In this document: piece after piece, positions 34,300 through 42,542 of the stretch | How the letters are laid out: each line of letters starts with the position of its first letter | Numbering within the stretch: position 1 is the first letter of the stretch | Source: Sphaerothrix gracilis | GTDB taxonomy: Bacteria > Cyanobacteriota > Cyanobacteriia > Phormidesmidales > Phormidesmidaceae | Direction: 5' to 3' | DNA: 64,000 nucleotides | NCBI RefSeq assembly: GCF_030405905.1 | Contig: NZ_JASATW010000021.1 | Location: 40,030 to 104,029 of the forward strand | Translations under genes and position numbers: made by a program | The notes under the pieces: model-generated | Database searches by the model: none | Told to the model about the DNA's origin: nothing | Seen by the model: only the letters and a program-made list of their open reading frames with translations

Positions 34300-35964
34300 T
34301 CAGCGCAGGTCGTCAAGATAGCGATGCACAAACTGAACGCAGATGGAGCCTTCTCCCACTCCAGAAGCCACCCGCTTTACTGAACCGTGACGCACATCCC
34401 CCACCGCGAAGATGCCGGGAACGTTGGTTTCGAGCAGATAGGGCGATCGCGGCAGCGACCATACCTGATGGGGGGCAACATCTGATCTAAGGTCATCGCC
34501 TGTGAAAAGATAGCCCCGCGAGTCCCGCTGCAGCAGGCCGTCTAGCCAGTCGGTGTAAGGCACTGCGCCAATGAAGATGAACAGAGAATTAGCCGGAACG
34601 CTCTGAGTCTCTCCGGTCTGGGAGTTCTGCAAAATCAAAGTGTCGAGGCTGGTATCGCCCTTGGCCTCAATGACGCTGGTATGGGACTGAACCTGAATAT
34701 TGTCGGTGGCCTCAATTTGGTCAATCAGATACTGGGACATGCTCTTGGTCAGCGACTCCCCCCGCACCAGCATGGTGACGCTGCGGGCGTACTTAGAGAA
34801 GTACATGGCCGCCTGTCCGGCAGAATTGGCCCCTCCCACCACAAAGACATCTTCATCGGTGCAGGCGATCGCCTCGGTCTGGGCAGCGCCGTAGTAAACT
34901 CCGGCCCCGGTAAAGCGATCGATGCCCGGCACCTTAAGCCGCCGCCAAGAGACACCCAGGGCCAAAATCAGGGCATGGCAGCTAATTTCGCTGCTGTTGC
35001 TGAGCGCAATCAGGCGATAGTCATTTTCGACCCGGATGGCCTGCACTTCCTGGGGCGTGAGAATTTCGACCCCAAACCGCCGGGCCTGACTGACAGCACG
35101 GCGGGCCAGGTCGCCGCCGCTTAGCCCTACCGGAAAGCCCAGATAGTTCTCAATTCGGGAGCTGGTGCCCGCCTGCCCGCCGGGAGCTTCACGCTCCACC
35201 AGCACCGTCCGCAGCCCCTCGGAAGCCCCGTAGACGGCTGCTGCTAGCCCCGCCGGGCCGCCGCCGACAATCACTAGGTCGTAGAAGGGTTTAGCGGCCG
35301 TGGTTTGCAGGCCAATTTTCTCAGCTAGCTGCACGTTGTCGGGCTGGCTGAGGCGATCGCCATTAGGAAACAGCACCAGGGGTAGGGGAGCAGTTTGGGA
35401 TTCAGCGCAGCCTACTAGGGTGCGGGCCTCCTCGCTCTGCTCAATGTCTAGCCAGCGGTAGGGAATCTGGTTGCGGGCTAGGAAGTCTTTGGCCTGGTGG
35501 CTTTGAGGATTCCAGCGATCGCCAATGACGCGGATTCCCTCAAAAGGCGGGTGAAAGTGAGCCTGCCAGTCTGCCAGCAAATCATCCACAACGGGATAGA
35601 GCTGTTCCTCGGGGGGATCCCAAGGCTTCATCAGGTAGTAGTCCAGGTCGATCTGATTGATGGCGCGAATGGCGGCATCGGTGTCGCTGTAGGCTGTCAG
35701 CAATGCCCGCTTCGCTTGAGGAAAAAGCGCGACGGCGGCGGCTAAAAATTCAACACCGCTCATCTGCGGCATTCGCTGATCTACCAGCATCAGCGCTAGG
35801 GGCTGATTGCGCAGCTTGATCTGCTTCAGCATGTCTAAGGCCGCTGCACCCGAGTCAGCCCGCATAATGCGAAAGCGATCGCCGTACTGCTGGCGCAAGT
35901 CGCGGGCGATCGCCTGGAGGACATCAGGATCGTCATCTACCGTCAGCAGAGCAGGTTTACTCAT
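34300..35964 (-). CDS. Response regulator receiver fused to a thioredoxin-reductase-like flavoprotein, CxxC lost
   Basis: Protein of 554 residues. A receiver domain (1-135) has the acidic pair at 10-12, phospho-acceptor Asp62 (LMLVDQRMPQMSG) and Lys in YLMKPWD. A linker with a thioredoxin-like fold follows (about 140-220), then a flavoprotein: FAD motif IVGGGPAGLAAAVYGA, EREAPGGQAGTSSRIENYLG, NAD(P) motif VVGGANSAGQAA, and C-terminal FAD motif VPGIFAVGDVR. Where thioredoxin reductases have CATC, this reads GVYYGAAQTEA, so no redox cysteine pair. It cannot reduce thioredoxin classically. Phosphorylation may control an oxidase or NAD(P)H-sensing activity. Confidence 0.92.
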   Translation of the reverse strand: MSKPALLTVDDDPDVLQAIARDLRQQYGDRFRIMRADSGAAALDMLKQIKLRNQPLALMLVDQRMPQMSGVEFLAAAVALFPQAKRALLTAYSDTDAAIRAINQIDLDYYLMKPWDPPEEQLYPVVDDLLADWQAHFHPPFEGIRVIGDRWNPQSHQAKDFLARNQIPYRWLDIEQSEEARTLVGCAESQTAPLPLVLFPNGDRLSQPDNVQLAEKIGLQTTAAKPFYDLVIVGGGPAGLAAAVYGASEGLRTVLVEREAPGGQAGTSSRIENYLGFPVGLSGGDLARRAVSQARRFGVEILTPQEVQAIRVENDYRLIALSNSSEISCHALILALGVSWRRLKVPGIDRFTGAGVYYGAAQTEAIACTDEDVFVVGGANSAGQAAMYFSKYARSVTMLVRGESLTKSMSQYLIDQIEATDNIQVQSHTSVIEAKGDTSLDTLILQNSQTGETQSVPANSLFIFIGAVPYTDWLDGLLQRDSRGYLFTGDDLRSDVAPHQVWSLPRSPYLLETNVPGIFAVGDVRHGSVKRVASGVGEGSICVQFVHRYLDDLR

Positions 35965-35970
35965 GATGGC

Positions 35971-36213
35971 TTAGGGATGGGAAGACTCAGCAGTCGTAGC
36001 CTGAACGAAATTCAAAAAGGCGTAGGTGGCCCCGGCTGGCAGGCGAAATTTTTCGCCTTGGTACTCCAAAATGTATTCGCCAAAAGCTTTTTCACAGGCG
36101 GTGCAGGTGAGCAAGCCGGCGCTCAGCATATCGACACTGAGCTGCATAATTTGCTGATGCAACCACTGGTTGAAGGGCTGCCAAATTTCTGATTGAGGAT
36201 TTTGCTGGGACAT
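35971..36213 (-). CDS. Small protein of the redox two-component operon
   Basis: Protein of 80 residues, first in the leftward unit and 6 bases before the regulator-reductase gene. A helical first half (QPFNQWLHQQIMQLSVDML) is followed by one CTAC pair near residues 37-40 and a YILEYQGEKFRLP strand-like stretch. Many related operons carry a UBP-type zinc finger here; this one has only two cysteines and does not match that finger. It may be an adaptor for the kinase or reductase. Confidence 0.65.
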   Translation of the reverse strand: MSQQNPQSEIWQPFNQWLHQQIMQLSVDMLSAGLLTCTACEKAFGEYILEYQGEKFRLPAGATYAFLNFVQATTAESSHP

Positions 36214-36634
36214 GGAGCTTTCATTCCCTAACCGATATTTTCTAAATTAAAGCGAACTGACCTAACGTGAATAACCAAGTGACGTCATCAGCTCCGTAGC
36301 CTGACACTACCAGGTAAACATTTGAGCTGACTACCCCCTCTACGAACCTAAAAAGGGCAGCTTGGCGGCGTTGGGTATTGAGTTAAACCCAGACGCTCGC
36401 CGTACCTCCAAGCTAAAATGACCCGCATAAAAGGCTGAATGCATTCAGCTATATCAGCTATCGGCTTTCAAGCAGCCGCGCCACCGCGCGAGATTTTCCG
36501 TAAAATCTGCCAGTACATCTATTCATTAAGTAACGTTAAGCACTACAATTAACCACCTGTGGCTGTTGACAAATTTGTTCCCTGCCGGAGTTCACTAAAC
36601 AGCCTGTCAATGGTAATTTTTAGAGCTTGATAAC
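36214..36634. promoter_or_regulatory. 421-base divergent region before desB
   Basis: No ORF is credible here. A TTGACA at 36566-36571 could be the -35 element of desB, but no convincing -10 follows at 17 bases. A self-complementary stretch CTGAATGCATTCAG lies at 36434-36447. Desaturase genes are typically cold-induced, and the leader may contribute, but the sequence does not show how. Confidence 0.35.
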
Positions 36635-37684
36635 GTGACCTTTACTTTATTGTCTCGTCCGTCAGGGCGTGAAACGCTACCGTTCACGCTACAGGATGTG
36701 CGTCGGGCGATTCCAGCCCATTGTTTTCAACCCAATCTGGGGCGATCGCTGGCCTACTTTTTCCTAGATATCGGCATCATTGCGGGGCTGTACGGGGTCG
36801 CCGCCTGGATTGACAGTGCCTGGTTTTTTCCGCTTTTTTGGCTGATGCAGGGCACGATGTTTTGGGCCTTGTTTGTGATAGGGCATGATTGCGGTCACGG
36901 CTCATTTTCTCGCTATCGCTGGCTCAATCATTTCATCGGTCATCTTAGCCATACGCCCATCTTGGTGCCCTATCACGGCTGGCGCATCAGCCACCGCACC
37001 CACCATGCCAACACCGGCAATATTGAAACCGATGAGAGCTGGTATCCGGTCACTCAGAGCCAGTTCGAGCAAATGACCTGGTATGAAAAGCTGGCGCGAT
37101 TCCATATTTTCTTGATTGTTTATCCGCTCTACTTGTTTAAGCGATCGCCCGGCAAGCAAGGCTCTCACTTTCTCCCCAGCAGCCAGCTCTTTCGCCCCCA
37201 TGAAAAGCGTCAGGTGTTAACCAGTACCGGGCTGTGGGGTTTGATGGTGGCAGCTTTAATCGGCGTCGGCTTTTACTTCGGCTGGGCCTTTTTGGCAAAG
37301 TACTATCTCATGCCCTACGTCGTCTTTGTCATTTGGCTAGATTTGGTGACGTTTTTGCATCACACTGACGCCGATGTGCCCTGGTATCGCGGTGAAGACT
37401 GGTACTTTCTCAAAGGGGCAGTTTCCACCGTCGATCGGGACTACGGCCTGATCAATCCGATCCACCACAATATTGGCACCCATGTGGCCCACCACATTTT
37501 TCTCTCAATTCCCCACTACCACCTGCTAGAAGCTACCGCCGCTATCAAGCCCGTGCTGGGGGAGCACTATCGCCGCGATCGCACCCCGATTTGGCAAAGC
37601 CTCTGGCGAGCTTACCGCAACTGCTACTTTGTCGCGGATCACGGCAGCAAGGTGTACTACCAGGCACCGCCTAAAAAAGCTTAG
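36635..37684 (+). CDS. desB: Acyl-lipid omega-3 (delta-15) desaturase
   Basis: Protein of 349 residues, GTG start. An integral membrane di-iron enzyme that adds the omega-3 double bond to membrane-lipid acyl chains, usually on cooling. The three histidine boxes are HDCGH (about 89-93), HRTHH (125-129) and HVAHH (about 290-294). The sequence around them, LSHTPILVPYHGWRISHRTHH followed by GNIETDESWYPV, is characteristic of the DesB/plant FAD3-7-8 group rather than the delta-12 (DesA) or delta-9 (DesC) groups. About four membrane helices. Monocistronic. Confidence 0.9.
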   Translation: MTFTLLSRPSGRETLPFTLQDVRRAIPAHCFQPNLGRSLAYFFLDIGIIAGLYGVAAWIDSAWFFPLFWLMQGTMFWALFVIGHDCGHGSFSRYRWLNHFIGHLSHTPILVPYHGWRISHRTHHANTGNIETDESWYPVTQSQFEQMTWYEKLARFHIFLIVYPLYLFKRSPGKQGSHFLPSSQLFRPHEKRQVLTSTGLWGLMVAALIGVGFYFGWAFLAKYYLMPYVVFVIWLDLVTFLHHTDADVPWYRGEDWYFLKGAVSTVDRDYGLINPIHHNIGTHVAHHIFLSIPHYHLLEATAAIKPVLGEHYRRDRTPIWQSLWRAYRNCYFVADHGSKVYYQAPPKKA

Positions 37685-37860
37685 GCGCTAATTTCGGTCC
37701 GGGGTATCGGCTAGAGACTCCGGACAAAGGGCCAATTACGCCGGATTTTGACGTCAAAGCAAAGTTTTGCAGCGCTTGACGCTGGCTGATTGGGTATTGG
37801 ATCGTAGAATAAAAGCGACAACTTCAAGCGGCAGACACCACTCATCCAGGAGAGCCATCC

Positions 37861-38535
37861 ATGAGCGCCAAAATTTTGCTGGTGGAAGATGAAGAGAAGC
37901 TGGCTAAGTTTGTGCAGATGGAGCTGAGTTATGAAGGCTACGAAGTTGCCGTCGCCAATGATGGCCTAGCGGGGTTGATGGCCGCCCGCGATCAGGAGCC
38001 GAATTTGGTGATTTTGGACTGGATGATGCCGGGCCTCAGTGGGGTGGAAGTTTGCCGCCGCCTGCGCAGCACGGGCAGCAAAATGCCGATTATTTTAATG
38101 ACGGCGAAAGACAGCATTGAAGACCGGGTGGCAGGGCTAGACGCCGGGGCAGACGACTATGTTGTTAAGCCCTTCAGCATTGAGGAACTGCTGGCGCGGG
38201 TACGGGCGCACCTGCGACGCAATGAGCCTAGCGAAGCCGAAATCTTTCAGTTTGACGATCTGAGCCTCAATACGAAGACCCGCGAGGTTTTTCGCGGCCA
38301 GCGCAGCATTGAGCTAACGGCGAAAGAGTTTGATTTGCTGGAGTACCTAATTGCCCATCCGCGGCAGGTGATTACCCGCGATCGCATTTTGGAAGAGGTC
38401 TGGGGCTATGACTTCATGGGCGATTCCAATATCATTGAAGTTTACATTCGCTATCTGCGGCTGAAGCTAGAAGCAGAGGGAGAAAAGCGGCTAATTCAGA
38501 CAGTGCGCGGCGTGGGCTACGTGCTGCGTGACTGA
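37861..38535 (+). CDS. OmpR-family response regulator
   Basis: Protein of 224 residues. The receiver (1-120) has acidic residues at 9-11, phospho-acceptor Asp53 in LVILDWMMPGLSG, and Lys in DYVVKPFSIEELLARV. The winged-helix DNA-binding domain (about 128-223) has ELTAKEFDLLEYLI, RDRILEEVWGYDF and TVRGVGYVLRD. Its partner kinase is not adjacent. The type resembles cyanobacterial regulators sometimes labelled NblR-like, but the assignment is not secure, so no symbol is given. rbsK follows after 7 bases. Confidence 0.93.
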   Translation: MSAKILLVEDEEKLAKFVQMELSYEGYEVAVANDGLAGLMAARDQEPNLVILDWMMPGLSGVEVCRRLRSTGSKMPIILMTAKDSIEDRVAGLDAGADDYVVKPFSIEELLARVRAHLRRNEPSEAEIFQFDDLSLNTKTREVFRGQRSIELTAKEFDLLEYLIAHPRQVITRDRILEEVWGYDFMGDSNIIEVYIRYLRLKLEAEGEKRLIQTVRGVGYVLRD

Positions 38536-38542
38536 AGCAGCC

Positions 38543-39484
38543 ATGTCTATTCTGGTTTTTGGCAGCTTAAATCTAGATTTGGTGGTGCAGACGCCTCGCT
38601 TACCAACTGCGGGGGAGACTCTTCTAGGCGATCGCTTTAGCCGCATACCGGGCGGCAAAGGGGCTAATCAGGCCGTTGCAGCAGCGCGACTGGGGGCACC
38701 CACGGCGATGATTGGGCGCGTGGGCGCTGATGACTTTGGCCAGCAGCTACGGCAGAGCCTGCAGCAGGCGGGGGTGGACAGCTCCGGCGTGGAGGCTGAT
38801 GAAACGGCCCAGACGGGAATTGCCGCGATCGCTGTTGCCCCTGATGGTGAAAATCACATTATTGTGGTGCCGGGAGCCAATGGGCGTGTGGGGACGACAG
38901 CGCTTGGCTGCCTGCAACAGCGCTTGGCTCAGGCTCAAATTTTGCTGCTGCAGCTAGAGATTCCGCTAGCAGTGGTTGAACAGGCTGCGGCGATCGCCCA
39001 GGCTGCCGATCTCACCGTCATTTTAGATCCGGCTCCAGCTCCAGCTCAGCTACCAGGCAGTCTCTATAGCCATATTGATATATTGACCCCCAACCAGACT
39101 GAAGCGACGCAGCTCACTGGCGTTGAGGTCACCGATATGGAAACCGCTGAGGCGGCGGCGGAGCGGCTACATCAGCGGCAGGTCAAAACTGTCATCATCA
39201 AGCTGGGGGCACAGGGCGTTTACTGCAGCAGCGTCGAGCAGCGCTTTTCCCTACCGGCCTGCCCGGTCACAGCGGTGGATTCCGTGGCTGCTGGAGATGC
39301 TTTCAACGCCGGACTGGCCGTTGGTCTGAGTCAGGGCAAGTCGCTACAGGCGGCAGTGCAGCAGGGTAACTCAGTTGCAGCGCTTTCAGTTACCCGCCCT
39401 GGAGCGCAGCCCTCGATGCCAAACCAAGCCCAGCTTCAAGCCTTCATCGCCACCGTCGCGCAGCCTAGTTGCCACCCACGCTGA
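38543..39484 (+). CDS. rbsK: Ribokinase
   Basis: Protein of 313 residues from the ATG at 38543 (an upstream GTG overlaps the regulator stop). PfkB-family kinase that phosphorylates ribose at O5. Seen: FGSLNLDLVVQTPRLP, the PGGKGANQAVAAARLG signature, GIAAIAVAPDGENHI, ILTPNQTEATQLTG, VIIKLGAQG, and the catalytic Asp and anion hole in VDSVAAGDAFNAGLA. Most ribokinases read D(T)TGAGD; AAGD is a mild variant. No ribose transporter is adjacent. It overlaps the end of the convergent pentapeptide gene by 20 bases. Confidence 0.9.
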   Translation: MSILVFGSLNLDLVVQTPRLPTAGETLLGDRFSRIPGGKGANQAVAAARLGAPTAMIGRVGADDFGQQLRQSLQQAGVDSSGVEADETAQTGIAAIAVAPDGENHIIVVPGANGRVGTTALGCLQQRLAQAQILLLQLEIPLAVVEQAAAIAQAADLTVILDPAPAPAQLPGSLYSHIDILTPNQTEATQLTGVEVTDMETAEAAAERLHQRQVKTVIIKLGAQGVYCSSVEQRFSLPACPVTAVDSVAAGDAFNAGLAVGLSQGKSLQAAVQQGNSVAALSVTRPGAQPSMPNQAQLQAFIATVAQPSCHPR

Positions 39485-39896
39485 TGGGGGTGCCGACAAC
39501 CTGTGCCTGGGTCAAATCAATGTTGTCAATGGAGGCGCCTGCCACGTTGACGTGATACATCTGTGCTCTGGTAAAGTCTGCGCCGTCTAGATCCGCATTG
39601 TTGAGGCTGGCGTTGGTCAGCAGCGCATCTGTCAGATTGGCTCCTTCTAGGTTCGCCCCCGTGAGGTCTGCGCCTTCTAGATTGGCCCCGGTCAGATTGG
39701 CTCCCCGCAGGTCTGCGTCACGTAAATCCGCGCCAATCAGATGCATTACGCTCAAATCAGCATCAACTAAATCACAAGCCCGACAAGCGCGCGTGACCAA
39801 TAGCTGCTGCAAATGCTCTGGGTTTTCGGCCCGCACTGCATTGCTAAAAACCAGGGGAACTGCCAGAGTCAACGCTCCTAAAGCAATCCGTTTCAT
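39465..39896 (-). CDS. Secreted pentapeptide-repeat protein
   Basis: Protein of 143 residues. The ATG at 39896 is preferred over one at 39932 because GGAGGGG lies just upstream and a signal peptide follows (MKRIALGALTLAVPLVFSNA, cleaved after VRA). After a short helix with two Cys (CRACDL), about 13 pentapeptide units follow: ADLRDADLRGANL, then GANLEGADLTGANL. These fold as a right-handed beta-helix. The role is unknown; such proteins are abundant in cyanobacteria, and the signal peptide places this one outside the cytoplasm or in the thylakoid lumen. Confidence 0.85.
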   Translation of the reverse strand: MKRIALGALTLAVPLVFSNAVRAENPEHLQQLLVTRACRACDLVDADLSVMHLIGADLRDADLRGANLTGANLEGADLTGANLEGANLTDALLTNASLNNADLDGADFTRAQMYHVNVAGASIDNIDLTQAQVVGTPISVGGN

Positions 39897-40618
39897 ATTT
39901 TCCCCTCCAAAACTAAACCAATCTACCTGCAAAACAGACGCTTTAAGACCGCTTTGACTAAGAGATCACTCTCAAGGAAGACTGAACCGACAAGCGTAAG
40001 CTGACTTCTGCAGATTTAAGAAAACTGTGGCATAAATCCCAGACTTTGCTATTGCAAAAGCATCTTACTAAGGTCATAGTAGGCTATCCCTAACTTCCCG
40101 CCATCCCTCGTTTAGCAGATTCTGAAGTGATATCGAAAAAGAGGCATTAGCCTGCCAAAACTCTCTCTTGACTAGCCTTATTTTCTCATAGGAGTCAGGC
40201 ATAGATGAGAGCTGCAGGCAGCAGCTTAAGAAAACGATAAAAATGCATCCAATTGAAAATCTTTCGATGAGAAAATTTACTAAAAACCGGCGTTCTAGGG
40301 GGCGCAATTTGTCAAAGCTTCGCCACAATAGAAGCGTCAGCCACTGTTGTAGATCCACCTGAAGCGGCCAACTTCAAGCAGACAGCCCGCTAGACTTGGC
40401 AGCCAGCGTCAGCCTACTCCACTCAACTGCTTGGCTCTAACTGTTTTCTCTACTGGCTAGACCCCCACTACCGTCTTAGCGCCGCCCTGAGCTGATAAAA
40501 AGGCGATCGCCAGTCGCAGTAGTCCTAGCAATAGCTCAATTGCGCCAACCTATCTAACAGTTTTCAGCCAGTTTAACGGCGTTGAAAAACCTATCTCCAA
40601 ACCGGAGGACTTATTCTT
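39897..40618. other. 722-base stretch without a supported gene
   Basis: The only ORF of size is on the minus strand at 40074-40358 (94 codons). It has one hydrophobic stretch but no ribosome-binding site or recognisable motif, so it is not called. The interval is somewhat AT-richer than its neighbours up to 40350. The 3' part must hold the promoter for the 56-residue gene. A small RNA cannot be excluded. Confidence 0.3.
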
Positions 40619-40789
40619 GTGCTTTGTGATACTTGTCAGCGGCAGCAAGCGTGTCTGCCTTCTCTCTTAGCCCAGCAAGATCAGCGCGTCCAGCAGCTGC
40701 TGAGGCGCATGAAGCAGTGCGATCGCCGCATTCCTAAGCAGCCCGTCCTGCGTCAACTGATAACTCGCTACCTGTCTCGGCTCAAATAG
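40619..40789 (+). CDS. 56-residue Cys-containing basic protein
   Basis: A short frame with GTG start, GGAGG 9 bases upstream, 56 residues. It starts with VLCDTCQRQQACLP (CxxC and a third Cys), continues with a helical QDQRVQQLLRRMKQCDRR carrying a fourth Cys, and ends in a basic helix. Four Cys in a basic protein suggest metal binding or a redox role. The stop overlaps the end of the convergent glutaredoxin gene by 8 bases. No homologue is known to me, so the call rests on codon pattern and RBS. Confidence 0.5.
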   Translation: MLCDTCQRQQACLPSLLAQQDQRVQQLLRRMKQCDRRIPKQPVLRQLITRYLSRLK

Positions 40790-41105
40790 TCTCACTCGCC
40801 GTCTGTGAGAGCAGCGGTTCTAGCCCTCCTCTGGCATCTAGCCCATAGAGGTCATCGCAGCCGCCAATGTGCTGATTGTTGATAAAGATTTGGGGCACTG
40901 ATCTACGGCCATTGGCCCGCTCGGCCATGCGATCGCGAGCCGCGCTGTCGCCATCAATTTTGTATTCTGTGAAATCAACTTTCTTCCACCACAGCAGCAG
41001 CTTGGCGCGAATGCAGTAGGGGCAGGTCTGCCAGGTGTAGATTTCGACTTCGGCCTTGGCCGGAGTTTCAGGGCGTCCTAGGGTGCGACTTAGCCAGTCC
41101 AGCAT
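40782..41105 (-). CDS. grxC: Glutaredoxin 3 type (dithiol)
   Basis: Protein of 107 residues from the ATG at 41105 (the longer frame to 41141 is not family-like). Active site TCPYCIRAK (Cys about 30 and 33), TVP-type cis-Pro loop seen as RSVPQIFINN, and glutathione-binding GGCDDLYGLDARG. It reduces protein disulfides and mixed disulfides with glutathione. The N-terminal MLDWLSRTLGR lead of 10-20 residues before the fold is common to cyanobacterial members. Confidence 0.92.
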   Translation of the reverse strand: MLDWLSRTLGRPETPAKAEVEIYTWQTCPYCIRAKLLLWWKKVDFTEYKIDGDSAARDRMAERANGRRSVPQIFINNQHIGGCDDLYGLDARGGLEPLLSQTASETI

Positions 41106-41255
41106 GAGGTTTCTCGGTATCAACTTGATTGATCCTATCAATTTGGCGCAGGCGATCGCGGCTCTCCAAATTTCCGCCTAAATTAGGGGAGACAGCCCGT
41201 GCTCTTAAACGGGAAACAGCCTGTATAATCCTGCGGCAGGGCTTTACCCCCAACT

Positions 41256-42038
41256 ATGACCACCGATATCTTGATTTTGACCGTCTATTTCATCTGCGTC
41301 GCCTATGTGCTGTATCAAATTGCCCTAGCACAGGAAGCTCAGCGAGACGATCAGGTCAGGATCCTGCTGAATCAGGAAGTGCTGATAACCCAGCTAGCAG
41401 CTCAGTTGCAGCAGCAGGGACGGGCGGAAGCGTTTGGGGCTGAAATTTTGCCCAATGGTCCCTCGCCCTTTGATAGCAGTCCGTTTTTGCAGATGCAGCT
41501 GCTGAATCCACGCCAGCCAGAGGCTCCCATAGAGACGATTGACCTGCAGGTACTGCCTCAGGGCACCCGACCGCTACAGCCTCCCATCCGGGCCTTAGAA
41601 GTGCGGGTCTTGAACCGTAGCCAAACCATGCAGCTCTATATTGACTGGGATCGTAGCTCTATCACCCGCTTCAATAATCAGGCTCAGCGAGTGATTCGGC
41701 TATCTAGCACAATGCCAGTTGAGCTGTTTCAACCTCAGGTATTCAGCGTGATTAATCCGGGGCAGATGTTCAGCGTAGCAGTGACTCAGGAGTCAGCTTT
41801 TGGCCGCAGTGGTGAAGGTCAGTCGCTCCAGCCCCAGGGGCCGCTGATCGATTTAGAAAAAGCGATTCAGATGCGGCAGCCACTGCCGATTTACTCGCTA
41901 AAGCTGCTGGTTTGGCTCAAATCGGTAACCGCTACAGACGATCAGGCTGTGCGGCTGCTCCTGCCTTTTATGTTTGATCTGGAGGTGCTGCCCGATTTGC
42001 CGGCTGTACCGATTCTGCGCTGGATCACGAATCGCTAA
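41256..42038 (+). CDS. Membrane-anchored protein of unknown function
   Basis: Protein of 260 residues. One N-terminal membrane helix (ILILTVYFICVAYVLYQIAL, about 5-24), then a short coiled coil (QEVLITQLAAQLQQQG), and a beta-rich domain (about 70-260) with LEVRVLNRSQTMQLYIDWD and LLLPFMFDLEVLP. No catalytic motif is recognised. It probably lies on the outer or periplasmic face. It ends 46 bases before rnpB, on the same strand. Confidence 0.6.
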   Translation: MTTDILILTVYFICVAYVLYQIALAQEAQRDDQVRILLNQEVLITQLAAQLQQQGRAEAFGAEILPNGPSPFDSSPFLQMQLLNPRQPEAPIETIDLQVLPQGTRPLQPPIRALEVRVLNRSQTMQLYIDWDRSSITRFNNQAQRVIRLSSTMPVELFQPQVFSVINPGQMFSVAVTQESAFGRSGEGQSLQPQGPLIDLEKAIQMRQPLPIYSLKLLVWLKSVTATDDQAVRLLLPFMFDLEVLPDLPAVPILRWITNR

Positions 42039-42046
42039 TGGCAGAG

Positions 42047-42077
42047 TTGAAATTAGAGCAAATTCATCGACTAGACT
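42047..42077 (+). promoter_or_regulatory. Likely promoter of rnpB
   Basis: TTGAAA (42047-42052) and TAGACT (42072-42077) are 19 bases apart, and the inferred 5' end of the RNA at 42085 lies 7 bases downstream, which is the right geometry for a sigma-70 type start. The spacer is slightly long. Confidence 0.4.
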
Positions 42078-42084
42078 GGAGCTA

Positions 42085-42516
42085 GGGAAAGAGTTGGCGA
42101 GGCAGTTGCAGGTTGGGCCATCGCGCCCAGCGTGAGGAAAGTCCGGGCTCCCGAAAGACCAAACTTGCTGGGTAATGCCCAGTGCGGGTGACCGTGAGGA
42201 GAGTGCCACAGAAACATACCGCCGATGGAAAGGCAGAAGGCGGAAGGCAGAAAGTCATTTCAGCCTTCGTCCTTGACCTTCAGCTTTTTACAGGTAAGGG
42301 TGCAAGGGTGCGGTAAGAGCGCACCAGCAGCATCGAGAGGTGCTGGCTCGGTAAACCCCGGTGGGGAGCAAGGTCGTAGGAGCAACGGTTGGTCTTTTAC
42401 CGGCTCCGTTTTAAGTGCACCGCTAGAGGCGTCTGGTAACAGCCGTCCTAGATAGATAACTGCCCTGCTGCTGCAAATCAGCAGAACAGAACCCGGCTTA
42501 TGTCTGGCTCTTTCCC
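42085..42516 (+). ncRNA. rnpB: RNase P RNA (type A)
   Basis: About 432 nt. Conserved elements of bacterial RNase P RNA are in order: GAGGAAAGTCCGGGCTCC near 42131, CCACAGAAACATACCGCC, GGTAAGGGTGCAAGGGTGCG, GTAAACCCCGG, and AGATAGATAACTGCCC with ACAGAACCCGGCTTAT at the 3' end. The terminal helix P1 pairs GGGAAAGAG (42085-42093) with CTCTTTCCC (42508-42516), which fixes the ends. The RNA processes the 5' end of tRNA precursors. A helix around 42225-42295 (P12 position) is enlarged by repeats. Confidence 0.96.
42232..42252 (+). repeat. Heptanucleotide tandem repeat inside rnpB (STRR-like)
   Basis: Three adjacent 7-mers: GGCAGAA (42232-42238), GGCGGAA (42239-42245), GGCAGAA (42246-42252). They lie in a stem-loop insertion of the RNase P RNA, facing CTTCG/CCTTCAGC-type complementary sequence downstream. 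Short tandem repeats of this type in rnpB have been described in heterocyst-forming cyanobacteria. Confidence 0.75.
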
Positions 42517-42542
42517 GCTTGAAGCTATCTTTTTTACCCTGA

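Noticed and set aside
40074..40358. 94-codon minus-strand ORF
   Set aside because: No ribosome-binding site, no recognisable motif, and composition typical of random AT-rich frames; left as unexplained DNA.
42225..42455. 76-codon plus-strand ORF inside rnpB
   Set aside because: Lies wholly inside the RNase P RNA; its sequence is explained by conserved RNA elements and repeat insertion.
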